From NCBI GenBank assembly GCA_016713985.1, contig JADJOD010000003.1:210467-274466 (forward strand): a stretch of 64,000 nucleotides of DNA. The letters run 5' to 3'. Source of the stretch: Lewinellaceae bacterium (GTDB taxonomy: Bacteria > Bacteroidota > Bacteroidia > Chitinophagales > Saprospiraceae). The translations under genes were made by a program, and so were the position numbers. Below, one piece after another: positions 11,250 to 19,620 of the stretch (position 1 is its first letter; each line of letters opens with the position of its first letter). The notes under the pieces are model-generated. The model worked only from the letters and a program-made list of their open reading frames with translations. It did no database searches and was not told the DNA's origin.

Positions 11250-12041
11250 TCAGGCTTCTTGTTCACGTTGTGTGGGAGCGGCGGGGGCGGCATTTTCCAC
11301 ACGTTCCAGGAATTCGCGGCTCAGGGCGAGGTAGTCCACGGCGCCGGGACTTTTGGGGCTGTAGTCAAAAATATCCTTGCGTTGCGCCGGCGCTTCGGCT
11401 AAGGCCACGTTGTCGCGGATATAGGTTTTGAACACTTTATCGCCGAAATATTTGTGGATCGTTTCCACCACGTCGCGGTTGAGCACCCGGCGGCTGTCGT
11501 ACATGGTAGCGATTACACCCGCCATCTCCACTTGTTTGTTGAGGCGGAATTTTACCTTGTCGATCACTTGTTTGATCTTCGCAAGTCCCTGAACGGCAAG
11601 GAATTCCGTCTGGAGCGGGATCAAAACGTAGCGACTGCTGGTGAGTGCGTTCAGGGTCAGCAGGCCGAGGGAAGGCGGGCAGTCGATCAATACATAATCG
11701 TAGTCGTCGGACACCTGGCCGATCAGTTCGCGCAGGATAAACTCGCGCCCCGCTTCATTGATCAGTTCCATTTCAGCGCCGGAAAGGTCGAGCGAAGAAG
11801 TTATGATGTCGAGATTGGGTTTATGGGTATACGCGCTGAGTTCACTTTCGCCGCGCAAAGCTTCGTATATGGTGGATTTCTGGCGCGGAATGCCCAGTGA
11901 GATCGTCAAGTTGGCTTGCGGATCGAGGTCGATGAGCAGCACCCGTTTGCCGAGCTCCACTAATCCTGCACCTATATTAATGGCGCTGGTCGTTTTGCCG
12001 ACGCCGCCTTTGTGGTTGAGAAGAGATACAACTATACCCAT
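11250..12041 (-). CDS. ParA/Soj family ATPase
   Basis: The 263-aa protein has the deviant Walker A motif HKGGVGKTTSAINIGAGL at residues 10-27, the LLIDLDPQANLT motif at about 36-47 and a Walker B-like YVLIDCPPSLGLLTLNAL near 117. These define the ParA/MinD ATPases, which move on nucleoid DNA by ATP-dependent dimerisation and segregate DNA or position protein cargo. A canonical chromosomal parAB is not seen, and the partner encoded 8 bp downstream is a small ribbon-helix-helix-like protein. It may therefore be an orphan or cargo-positioning ParA. A GGTTTCAGGGTTTGAA repeat island lies directly before the start codon. Confidence 0.9.
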   Translation of the reverse strand: MGIVVSLLNHKGGVGKTTSAINIGAGLVELGKRVLLIDLDPQANLTISLGIPRQKSTIYEALRGESELSAYTHKPNLDIITSSLDLSGAEMELINEAGREFILRELIGQVSDDYDYVLIDCPPSLGLLTLNALTSSRYVLIPLQTEFLAVQGLAKIKQVIDKVKFRLNKQVEMAGVIATMYDSRRVLNRDVVETIHKYFGDKVFKTYIRDNVALAEAPAQRKDIFDYSPKSPGAVDYLALSREFLERVENAAPAAPTQREQEA

Positions 12042-12048
12042 TGTTTGT

Positions 12049-12138
12049 GGTTTCGGGTTTGAAGGTTTGAAGGTTTCGGGGTTTGAAGGTTTCAGGGTTT
12101 AAAGGTTTAATGGTTTCAGGGTTTGAAGGTTTCAGGGG
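12049..12138. repeat. Tandem word repeat GGTTTCAGGGTTTGAA before parA
   Basis: About ten degenerate copies of GGTTTnA/GGGTTT run up to within 10 bp of the ParA start on the minus strand. The same word occurs before thiL (30402-30480) and before the HlyD gene (41563-41662). Confidence 0.75.
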
Positions 12139-12373
12139 GTGAAAGGATGACGAAAGAACAAATGGCGAAATGGCGAAACATGCATTTCCACAACAAAAGT
12201 ACAAAACTTTATCAAACAACATCTTTGCCACTCTTGCCGGCGGGCGGGCGATCCGTCGCTTTGTTTTATATATTTGTTCGGTGCATGTATGGGGTAAAAA
12301 GTTGATTTTCAGACCGGAAAACGCCAGAATTTAAAAAAAATGATTTTTTGCGAAAAAAAATCTTTGACATTTT

Positions 12374-12404
12374 TTGTTTTTAAAAACTCTTTGTTTTAAG
12401 TTTG
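12374..12404 (+). promoter_or_regulatory. Bacteroidota-type promoter for the S24 repressor
   Basis: TTG (12374-12376), a 20-base spacer and TAAGTTTG (12397-12404) match the -33/-7 pattern (TTG, TAnnTTTG) of the Bacteroidota housekeeping sigma factor. It lies 60 bp before the ATG at 12465. The rest of 12139-12464 is AT-rich and shows no gene. Confidence 0.6.
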
Positions 12405-12464
12405 CAACGTCAAATAAATAAAGACGCGAAATCATCATTCACTACTTCGCAAAAATTGCGCGTT

Positions 12465-13199
12465 ATGATTAAGGAAGATCGTATAGAACTAAACAAACGC
12501 TTCATCCACGCTTTCAAGTTACTCGAAGAGCGCGGAGCCATCGTCAAAAACGACCGCAGCGGCAGGGGGGTTGGCGATGTCGCGGAAAAAGTACTGGGCA
12601 ACAAAGCCTACGGCCATATCGTCCGCGCTTTTCTCAATCCCGACAGCAAACGGGTGATCGACTACGGCCAGGCACAGTCTTTCTGCCGTTTCTATGACAT
12701 CAACGAAGCCTGGCTGCTGCATGGTATCGGCAATCCCTTCGGATTCGAAGCGCCGGGCGATGCGTTTGTCAATGATAAAGTGGGTTTCACCGGAGGTGGC
12801 AATATCCTGTTCACCACGATCCGGGCCTTTGCAGGCAGCACACTGGGTGCTGAAAATCAGGAAGATAATACATTCTTCTCTATTCCGGGCGTGAGCGGTA
12901 CCGGCCTCGTCGCCTTCCAGATCGACGGTAATTCCATGGACCCCGTGATCCGCCACGGCGACATCGTCGTCTGCAAATCGGTGGAAAATCTCAATGACAT
13001 CCGCGACAACGAGATCTACGCCGTGCGCAGCAACGGCAGCGTATGGGTCAAATACGTCCAGAAAATATTCAACAACCGCGGGCGTATCACCCGCCTCAAA
13101 ATGATCTCCGCCAACTACTTCGACAACGATCCCTTCGAAGAAGAAGTCAACGAAACCACCCGTTTGTATAAAGTGGTGCGGAAGATTAGTAATGTTTGA
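12465..13199 (+). CDS. S24/LexA-like repressor peptidase
   Basis: The start is taken at ATG 12465 (MIKEDRIELNKRFIHAFKLL), because the longer frame begins with a TTG inside the promoter. The 244-aa protein has an N-terminal region that may be a helix-turn-helix (FCRFYDINEAWLLHGIGNPF is typical of such Bacteroidota regulators). A C-terminal S24 peptidase domain follows, with the catalytic Ser in QIDGNSMDPVIRHGDIVV (S157) and the Lys in SVWVKYVQ (K196). Proteins of this type repress DNA-damage or phage genes and cut themselves when stimulated. No phage genes are adjacent, so it is probably a chromosomal stress regulator. It has its own promoter and a downstream terminator at 13431. Confidence 0.85.
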   Translation: MIKEDRIELNKRFIHAFKLLEERGAIVKNDRSGRGVGDVAEKVLGNKAYGHIVRAFLNPDSKRVIDYGQAQSFCRFYDINEAWLLHGIGNPFGFEAPGDAFVNDKVGFTGGGNILFTTIRAFAGSTLGAENQEDNTFFSIPGVSGTGLVAFQIDGNSMDPVIRHGDIVVCKSVENLNDIRDNEIYAVRSNGSVWVKYVQKIFNNRGRITRLKMISANYFDNDPFEEEVNETTRLYKVVRKISNV

Positions 13200-13400
13200 G
13201 ATGCCAGAGTTTGAGATACCTGATTTTCAGATGCCAGATGCGAGACCTGGAGATACCAGACATAGAGATGCCAGATGAGTATATGGCTGAGAATGATGCT
13301 TTTATCTATTCTTTGTTATAACATCCCATAATACCCCACAACGCATCCGGCGTCTCCAAATCTGGCATCTGGCATCTGGCGTCTCCAAATCCGGCATCTA
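13198..13400. repeat. Paired word-repeat island AGATGCCAGA / TCTGGCATCT
   Basis: The arm at 13198-13276 reiterates GAGATGCCAGA. The arm at 13344-13399 reiterates the complement TCTGGCATCT and CGTCTCCAAAT. The middle, 13277-13343, shows no coding signal. Confidence 0.75.
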
Positions 13401-13430
13401 AAAATCTATCCTGCTGTTTATTGTTTTCGG

Positions 13431-13464
13431 GCCTCCCGGCGCAACTGCCGGCGAGGCTTTTTTC
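13431..13464 (+). terminator. Rho-independent terminator after the S24 gene
   Basis: GCCTCCCGGC, loop, GCCGGCGAGGC, then TTTTTTC. The stem is GC-rich and followed by a T tract on the plus strand. It also separates the convergent pcm gene. Confidence 0.75.
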
Positions 13465-13487
13465 GTACGTCGGAACAGACTTCCGGC

Positions 13488-14135
13488 TTACTTACGCTGC
13501 ACCCCCTCCAAAAACGGCACAAACCGGAAGGCATCCAGAATATCTTCCTTGTACTCCGTCTGCGAAAGCCGCGTAATCTTGTACATGTACTGCACTTCTT
13601 CCCCGACGGGAATCACAAGTACGCCGCCCACTGCGAGTTGCTCTTTCAGGGCTTCCGGCACCACGAGTGCCCCGGCAGTTACTAAGATTTTATCAAATGG
13701 AGCGAATTCGGGCAGGCCTTTTGTGCCGTCGCGGAACAGGCAACGGATGCCGGAAAACCCCATTTCATCCAACAACGATTTTGCCTGTTGAAACAAGGCT
13801 TCCTGCCGCTCTAAAGTGTACACTTTAGCCCCCAAAGCGGCCAGCACGGCCGCCTGGTATCCCGAGCCGGTGCCGATCTCAAGCACCCGGTCGCGGGCAT
13901 GTACATCGAGCAGGCTGGTCTGATAAGCCACTGTAAAGGGCTGAGAAATAGTCTGTTGATTGCCAATGGGGAACGGCTTGTCGTCGTAGGCGTGTTCCTC
14001 GAAAGCTTTGTCTAAGAAATAATGGCGCGGCACGGCGCCCATAGCCGCCAAAACAGCCTCGTCGGCAATCCCTCTTTGGCGCAGGGCGTCTACCATACGT
14101 CTGCGCAATCCCTTGTGGCGGTAGGTGTCTTTCAA
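13488..14135 (-). CDS. pcm: Protein-L-isoaspartate O-methyltransferase
   Basis: The 215-aa protein has the usual length of the family. It contains the PCMT signature YDDKPFPIGNQQTISQPFTV (residues 50-69), the SAM-binding RVLEIGTGSGYQAAVL (83-98) and PFDKILVTAGA. The enzyme transfers a methyl group from S-adenosylmethionine to isoaspartyl residues and so starts repair of aged proteins in the cytoplasm. It is divergent from the phosphohexomutase gene. The space between them is occupied by two facing arms of an ATGAATGATG repeat, one arm abutting this start codon. Confidence 0.93.
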   Translation of the reverse strand: MKDTYRHKGLRRRMVDALRQRGIADEAVLAAMGAVPRHYFLDKAFEEHAYDDKPFPIGNQQTISQPFTVAYQTSLLDVHARDRVLEIGTGSGYQAAVLAALGAKVYTLERQEALFQQAKSLLDEMGFSGIRCLFRDGTKGLPEFAPFDKILVTAGALVVPEALKEQLAVGGVLVIPVGEEVQYMYKITRLSQTEYKEDILDAFRFVPFLEGVQRK

Positions 14136-14443
14136 ATGAATGATGAGTGATGAATGATGAATGATGAATGATGAGTGATGAATGATGAATGGGGCGAAAA
14201 TCCGGGTTTGGGAGCGAATGGATGGTTTTTTAAAGGTATTGAGCCTATTCTCTAAATATGTCTGACAAAACTACTTTTGATTTCAGATATATTTGCCGCA
14301 AAACTACTCTTCATCAATTATCGCCCATCATTCATCACCCATCAATCATCACCCATCATTCATCATTCATCATTCATCATTCATCACCCATCATTCATAG
14401 CCCATCATTCATAACTCATCATTCATAACTCATCATTCAAAAA
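14136..14443. repeat. Facing repeat arms (GATGAATGAT / ATCATTCATC) between pcm and the phosphohexomutase gene
   Basis: The left arm (14137-14190) reiterates ATGAATGATG. The right arm (about 14308-14440) reiterates CATCATTCATC in complementary sense, and each arm touches a start codon. The unique core carries TACTTTTG (14272-14279) and TATATTTG (14288-14295), both TAnnTTTG boxes on the plus strand, so the mutase promoter is probably here. No CRISPR-like spacers are present. Confidence 0.8.
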
Positions 14444-15844
14444 ATGGCAACTCCTATTAAATTCGGCACAGATGGCTGGCGCGCTATCATCGCTGACGAT
14501 TATACGGTGGACAACGTAATGCGCGTTGCGGAGGCGACCGCCCGGTTCATGAAACAGCACAAAATGAAAAAGGCCGTGATTGGCCACGACTGCCGTTTTG
14601 GTGGGAAGTTGTTTGTTTCCGTTACGGCCCGGGTATTGGGCGCTTACGGGATCAAGTGTTATGTGGCCCCGGATTTTGTGAGCACCCCCATGGTCAGCCT
14701 TGGCGTCGTGAAATTGAAGGCCGACCTCGGTGTTGTCATTACGGCCAGCCACAACCCGCCTTCCTACAACGGCTACAAACTCAAGGCCGCTTACGGCGGA
14801 CCGATGATCCCTTCCGACATCGCGGCGGTGGAAGCATTGATCCCGGATGTTTGTACCTTGATTAATTTGCCTTCCCTCAGCGAGTTACTGCAGAAAAAAC
14901 TATTCCTGGACGCTGACCTCGAAACGATGTACCTCCGCCATGCGAGGAAAAATTTCGACCTTCAGGCCATCAAACAAAAGGCGGGCAAACTCGCTTACGA
15001 CGCCATGTACGGCGCCGGCCAGCGCGCCGTGCGGAAACTGCTGCCCCGCTCCGTGTTCCTGCGGTGCGACTACAACCCGGGCATGCACGGCCATGCACCC
15101 GAGCCCATTCACCGCAATTTGCTCGACCTGAGCGAAACCATCAAAAAGAACCCCAAAATCACCGCGGGTCTCGCCAACGACGGCGATGCCGACCGGATCG
15201 GGATGTACGACGAAGACGGCAATTTTGTGGACAGCCACCACCTCCTGCTTATTCTGCTCCTGTACCTGTACAAATACAAAAACATGCGCGGAAAGGTTGT
15301 TTTTACCTTCTCCGTGACAGATAAGTTGAAAAAGATGGCTGAAAAATTCCACCTGCCGTACGAAATTACAAAAGTGGGTTTCAAATACATCGCCGAGATC
15401 ATGACCAAAGAAGACGTGCTGGTGGGTGGCGAAGAATCCGGCGGCCTGGCTGTAAAAGGCCATATTCCCGAACGCGACGGCATCTGGATGGGGCTGCTGG
15501 TGCTCGAATTTATGGCAAAAACCGGCAAAACCGTCAAAGGACTGGTACAGGAGGTATACGACGAAGTCGGCGCCTTCGCATTCGATCGCGACGACCTGCA
15601 TATCACGGAAGCCCAGAAAAAAGCGGTGATCACCGCCTGCAACAGCAGATCCTACAAAGCGTTCGGACCGTACAAGATCATCGGCGTGGAAGACCTCGAC
15701 GGCTGGAAATTCCTGTTCGGCGACGACAAATGGGTGATGATCCGCGCTTCCGGGACCGAGCCGGTGCTGCGTGTATACGCCCAGGCGCCCACACTGGCCG
15801 AAACACGGGTCATGCTGGACGCGGCGAAAGAAACGATTCTTTAA
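14444..15844 (+). CDS. Phosphohexomutase (phosphoglucomutase/phosphomannomutase family)
   Basis: The 466-aa alpha-D-phosphohexomutase has all four signatures: the N-terminal KFGTDGWRAIIADDYT, the phosphoserine loop VITASHNPPSYNGYK (S102), the metal loop NDGDADRIG (about 244-252) and the sugar-binding GGEESGG (about 328). The phosphate-binding RASGTEPVLRVYAQ is near the C-terminus. It moves phosphate between C1 and C6 of a hexose phosphate in the cytoplasm. Sequence alone does not settle whether the substrate is glucose, mannose or glucosamine phosphate, so no symbol is given. It is expressed alone, from TAnnTTTG boxes in the upstream repeat island. Confidence 0.88.
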   Translation: MATPIKFGTDGWRAIIADDYTVDNVMRVAEATARFMKQHKMKKAVIGHDCRFGGKLFVSVTARVLGAYGIKCYVAPDFVSTPMVSLGVVKLKADLGVVITASHNPPSYNGYKLKAAYGGPMIPSDIAAVEALIPDVCTLINLPSLSELLQKKLFLDADLETMYLRHARKNFDLQAIKQKAGKLAYDAMYGAGQRAVRKLLPRSVFLRCDYNPGMHGHAPEPIHRNLLDLSETIKKNPKITAGLANDGDADRIGMYDEDGNFVDSHHLLLILLLYLYKYKNMRGKVVFTFSVTDKLKKMAEKFHLPYEITKVGFKYIAEIMTKEDVLVGGEESGGLAVKGHIPERDGIWMGLLVLEFMAKTGKTVKGLVQEVYDEVGAFAFDRDDLHITEAQKKAVITACNSRSYKAFGPYKIIGVEDLDGWKFLFGDDKWVMIRASGTEPVLRVYAQAPTLAETRVMLDAAKETIL

Positions 15845-15846
15845 AT

Positions 15847-15935
15847 AGGGTTGATGAGGGTTGATAAGGGTTTATAAATGTTTATAAATGTTTATAAATC
15901 AACCTGATCAATCCTCATCAACGCTCATCAACCCG
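15847..15935. repeat. Inverted word repeat GGTTGATGAGGGTTGAT / ATCAACCTGATCAATC
   Basis: The left arm reiterates GGGTTGAT, the centre reiterates GTTTATAAAT and the right arm reiterates CATCAACG/CATCAACC. It lies 3 bp after the mutase stop and 8 bp before the permease start. Confidence 0.75.
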
Positions 15936-15942
15936 TTCAATT

Positions 15943-17163
15943 TTGAATTTTCCCCTGCTTATCGCCCGACGCTACCTGTTTGCCAAACGCAGCACCAACG
16001 CGATCAACATCATTACCGGGATCTCGGTGTTCGGCATCGCCATAGGCACTGCGGCGCTGCTGCTGGTATTGTCGGTGTTCAACGGGTTTGAAGACCTGCT
16101 CTCCGGCTTGTTCGGGCATTTCAACCCGCAGATAAAAGTGACGCCGGCAAAAGGCAAGTCATTTGCCCCTGACAGCCTGACACTGAGCCGTTTACGCGGT
16201 TTGCCGGGTATTTTGCTGGTGAGTGAAACGCTGGAAGAAATCGCCTTTTTTGAATACGAAGGCTCGCAGGATTTTGGTGTGTTAAAAGGAGTGGACGAAC
16301 TTTTTGCCCGGGTAAACGACATCGATTCGACGGTCAGGGAAGGCAGTTATCAACTCTCCATCGACGACCGAAACTGCGCCGTTTTAGGCGCCGGCATGCG
16401 CAACAAACTCAGTATCAACGTTGAAAGTGCTACCCAGGCTCTGGCGATATACATGCCGACCGACGAGCCCGCAGGGGTGCTGGATAAACCTTTTAAAACA
16501 CGTTTCCTGTACCCGGCCGGCACGTTTGCCATCCAGCAGGATTTCGACAACCAGTACGTGCTGACCAATCTTGCGTTTATGCGCGAAATCCTCGACGCGC
16601 CGGCCGGCACCGTCTCCGCGCTGGAAATCAAATGCGAACCCGGCGCCGGCGTGAGCGATGTAAAAAAACGGGTGCGGGAAGTGATGGGGGAGGGTTATAC
16701 CGTCAAAGATTCCTACGAACAAAACGAGGCGTTTTTTAAGGTCATGCAATTGGAAAAGTGGATGGGTTTTGCCATCACCAGCCTGATGCTCATCCTCATG
16801 GCATTCAACACCATCGGCGCACTCTGGATGATCGTGCTGGACAAACAAAAAGACATTTCCGTGCTGAAAAGTATGGGCGCCACGGATCGCACCGTCCACC
16901 GCATTTTTCTGCTTGAAGGGCTTTTGCTTACCCTCCTCGGCATGGGTATCGGTCTGCTGCTGGCCATCGGGCTCTATGCCATCCAGAAAACGTACGGCAT
17001 TATCACGATCCCGCAGGGATTCCTGATGGAAAGTTACCCGATCGCGATGCGTTCCGGCGATTTTTTACCGGTCGTGGCCACGGTGATCGGTATCGGCCTG
17101 CTGGCGGCTTTGCCGCCGGCGCAGCGGGCCGTGCGGGTGCCGGCGTTTTTGCGGGAGGAGTGA
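15943..17163 (+). CDS. LolC/LolE-type ABC permease (FtsX family)
   Basis: The start is a TTG (15943), because no ATG exists before the conserved N-terminus NFPLLIARRYLFAKRSTNAI. Starting there gives a 406-aa protein of normal length. A first membrane helix is at about residues 23-47, followed by a periplasmic domain, then three helices typical of FtsX permeases (WMGFAITSLMLILMAFNTIG, LLEGLLLTLLGMGIGLLLAI and a last one ending at QRAVRVPAFLREE). VLKSMGATDRTVHRIF is the cytoplasmic coupling loop. Such permeases extract lipoproteins from the inner membrane with a LolD ATPase. No ATPase is adjacent. The gene is followed by a convergent secreted-protein gene. Confidence 0.85.
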   Translation: MNFPLLIARRYLFAKRSTNAINIITGISVFGIAIGTAALLLVLSVFNGFEDLLSGLFGHFNPQIKVTPAKGKSFAPDSLTLSRLRGLPGILLVSETLEEIAFFEYEGSQDFGVLKGVDELFARVNDIDSTVREGSYQLSIDDRNCAVLGAGMRNKLSINVESATQALAIYMPTDEPAGVLDKPFKTRFLYPAGTFAIQQDFDNQYVLTNLAFMREILDAPAGTVSALEIKCEPGAGVSDVKKRVREVMGEGYTVKDSYEQNEAFFKVMQLEKWMGFAITSLMLILMAFNTIGALWMIVLDKQKDISVLKSMGATDRTVHRIFLLEGLLLTLLGMGIGLLLAIGLYAIQKTYGIITIPQGFLMESYPIAMRSGDFLPVVATVIGIGLLAALPPAQRAVRVPAFLREE

Positions 17164-17179
17164 GCAGTGGCAGGCCGCG

Positions 17180-18550
17180 TTACTGCACCACGGTCTTCGC
17201 CGAAAATACCTCCCGCCCGCCGACACGCACCGAAACCAGATACACACCCGGATAAAAAGTCCGCACGTCGAAATAACCAATCGTACTACCGGCCTGAATT
17301 TCAGTTGTTTGCAACAGTTTTCCGGATAGATCAAATAAACGCAGTTCCGCTTTTTCGCGCAACAAATCACCCGCCTGCACCGCAATGAACTCCCCTCCAG
17401 GGTTGGGGAAAACGGACACTTTCAATGCGTTTTTTTCAAGGCCTGAAACACCTACTGTTGGCGTGTAGGTTTGAACGGATTCAGAAATCGCCTGCACTTT
17501 CGAGGCACTGCGCACCCCGTAAAAAGTGGGCCCGACTGCGTAGGGATAAGCTGAATTCCAGTTTTCATCTACCGTACAGAAATAGGCGTAAATACCCAGC
17601 GGATATTCCGGCGTGACGCAAAAACGCCCGTTGTGCACGTCCAAAACCTCCGGAAAAGAACCGCCGGCGTATTCGTAATCTTCGCGGAAATATCCGAGCG
17701 GGTAGGTTGCGCTGACGGCAGGGCCATCGGCCACGTCGGCGCCGTCGGCGTAGTGTGTACGGGTGGTGATATTGCGCAGTTTGTAACCCGACCGGATACG
17801 TGTGATACCTCCCGTGCCGTCGGCGTTCTTGTAGCCGTACGCCCCGTAGACCGGGAAGCCGTCGTAGGCAAACCCCAATAGCGGCGAGTGTTTGGTGCTG
17901 TCAATCACGTACAAACCGTCTGATGGGTAAAGATCGCAGACATCGGAAATCACTACCAGGTCGAGGTTGAACGCGGAGGGATTTTGGTGGTGGTGGTAGT
18001 TGCCCATGGCCGGGTGCGCCTTCGTGCAATCGAACCCTTCCCGCTCGGCGGGAATGGCATCTCTGTTCCAGGCCTGCGAAGCCCCCATGCCGCCGGGGCA
18101 GGGCGGATTGCCGGGGCCACCACACAACGTATTGGTGTTCGGGTTCCAGGCCACGCCGTCGCGGTAATCGAACAGCGCCACACCGTTGACAAAGATGCCA
18201 ATGTTGCCGGCGTTGGTCGGGGTGGGTGCGCCGTCTTTTTTCACCGGATTGAGCGGTATTTTGAAATAGCCCGTTTGTTCGCTCGCCAGCGAAGGGTTGC
18301 CGTCCAGAAACGGCCCCGTGACGTAGGCCGGGATACCCGTGGCTTTTACGTAAACCCAGTCGTTGGAATATTGTACAGACTGCACGTTCGCCAAAACATT
18401 GTCTTGAATCGGCGTCGGATTGCCTTGCACGTAATGCCGGCCTTTCAATCCGGTCGTGTTTTGTATAAAAGAAGTGATGGCGGGGTTGGTTTGGGCGGCA
18501 GATTGAACGAGTGCCGCCAGCGCGAGCAAGGAAAAGAGAACTTTTTTCAT
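17180..18550 (-). CDS. YHYH-domain secreted protein with T9SS sorting tail
   Basis: The 456-aa product has a signal peptide (MKKVLFSLLALAALVQSAAQ). A YHYH domain follows, with HPAMGNYHHHQNPSAF, LLGFAYDGFPVYGAYGY and the Cys-rich GGPGNPPCPGGMGASQAW. A T9SS type A tail ends the protein (KVSVFPNPGGEFIAVQ, then GVYLVSVRVGGREVFSAKTV). It is exported to the periplasm and then outside or onto the cell surface. The His cluster suggests metal binding, but the activity of the family is not established. It lies 77 bp downstream of the peroxidase gene, in the same direction as the sulfatase and MbnP-like genes. Confidence 0.85.
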   Translation of the reverse strand: MKKVLFSLLALAALVQSAAQTNPAITSFIQNTTGLKGRHYVQGNPTPIQDNVLANVQSVQYSNDWVYVKATGIPAYVTGPFLDGNPSLASEQTGYFKIPLNPVKKDGAPTPTNAGNIGIFVNGVALFDYRDGVAWNPNTNTLCGGPGNPPCPGGMGASQAWNRDAIPAEREGFDCTKAHPAMGNYHHHQNPSAFNLDLVVISDVCDLYPSDGLYVIDSTKHSPLLGFAYDGFPVYGAYGYKNADGTGGITRIRSGYKLRNITTRTHYADGADVADGPAVSATYPLGYFREDYEYAGGSFPEVLDVHNGRFCVTPEYPLGIYAYFCTVDENWNSAYPYAVGPTFYGVRSASKVQAISESVQTYTPTVGVSGLEKNALKVSVFPNPGGEFIAVQAGDLLREKAELRLFDLSGKLLQTTEIQAGSTIGYFDVRTFYPGVYLVSVRVGGREVFSAKTVVQ

Positions 18551-18627
18551 TTTTTTAAGTTGTGAGACGGAAGTTTTTTCCGCCCGGGTGATTCATTATC
18601 AGAATGTTATAAAGAAAGATGCTGGTA

Positions 18628-19620
18628 TTACTTTGGAAACGAAAACGCCGGATTGAATAAAAACTCCCGGTCCGTCAGCGTCAGAAGAAAGGCGGTCAAA
18701 TCCACTTTATCCGCCGGAGAAAGTTCGATGCCAAGTTCGGCCGCCGCCGGAGACGTGTAGTGATTGAGCAACTCGCGCAGTTTTCGGAAACGCCCGTCGT
18801 GCATGTAGGGATGTGAAATCTCTACGTTGCGCAGCGTCGGCACTTTGAAATACAGCGAATCGGCAGGGTTTTTCGTGACTTGCATTCTTCCAAAATCCTG
18901 TAAAACGGGATCGGGCGGCAGGCCGTTTTTTTCAAAACCGCCGCTGGTGAACATCGGCTCGACATGGCAACGGGTGCAGTTTTTTTGTAAAAGGCGGTAG
19001 CCGTTTTTTTCCTGAACCGAGAAGCTGTCCAGCCCCAAAATCACACGATCGTATTTTGAATCAGCGGAAATCAAGGTCAATTCAAACTGCGAAAGGGCTT
19101 TTAAAAGCCGCTCGCCCGTCGCCAGACTGTCGCCGAAAGCCGCGAAAAAAAAGGCGCGATACCGCTGACTTCGGTTCAGTTTACGGACGACGTTTTCCAG
19201 TTTTTCGCCCATCTCGGTTGTGTCCGAAATTGGCGCAAGCGCCTGAAAGTCAAGATGATGAATGGCCCCGTCCCACATGAAGTGTCTCGACCAGGCGAGG
19301 TTCATCAGGGCCGGAGAATTGCGCCGCCCGATGCGGTCTCCGATGCCGTGACTCAACGTATGGTCGACGTGAGTGAATGCCGTGAACGACAAATGGCAGG
19401 AGGCACAGGAAATGGTGCTGTCGCGCGACAAAACCGGGTCGTAAAACAGCCGCCGCCCCAGCTCGATGCCCTCGCGGGTGAGTGGGTTTTTTGAAAAATT
19501 GTACAGCGGCGCGGGGAAGTGTCGGGGAATAAGGAGTGCGGCCGGCTCACGTGGCAGTGCGGCAGCGAGGAACAATATTGCCCCGGAAATGAGGGCGAAA
19601 AAGAAGCGTTTTTTATTCAT
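18628..19620 (-). CDS. MauG/MbnH-type di-haem cytochrome c peroxidase
   Basis: The start is ATG 19620 (MNKKRFFFALISG). It gives 330 aa with a signal-like hydrophobic N-terminus. Two c-type haem motifs are visible, ISCASCH (72-76) and NCTRCH (215-219). Conserved surroundings include IELGRRLFYDPVLSRD, GRRNSPALMNLAW and FKVPTLRNVEISHPYMHDGR. This is the bacterial CcpA/MauG family, periplasmic haem enzymes that reduce peroxide or oxidise a partner protein. The start codon overlaps the restored stop of the sulfatase gene by 8 bp. In the raw sequence both genes read as a single 863-aa frame because one A is missing at 19631-19635. An MbnP-like gene lies just upstream of the sulfatase. Confidence 0.85.
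   Translation of the reverse strand: MNKKRFFFALISGAILFLAAALPREPAALLIPRHFPAPLYNFSKNPLTREGIELGRRLFYDPVLSRDSTISCASCHLSFTAFTHVDHTLSHGIGDRIGRRNSPALMNLAWSRHFMWDGAIHHLDFQALAPISDTTEMGEKLENVVRKLNRSQRYRAFFFAAFGDSLATGERLLKALSQFELTLISADSKYDRVILGLDSFSVQEKNGYRLLQKNCTRCHVEPMFTSGGFEKNGLPPDPVLQDFGRMQVTKNPADSLYFKVPTLRNVEISHPYMHDGRFRKLRELLNHYTSPAAAELGIELSPADKVDLTAFLLTLTDREFLFNPAFSFPK

Noticed and set aside
14137..14440. CRISPR array
   Set aside because: The repeats are short, degenerate and contiguous, with no unique spacers of constant length and no cas genes.
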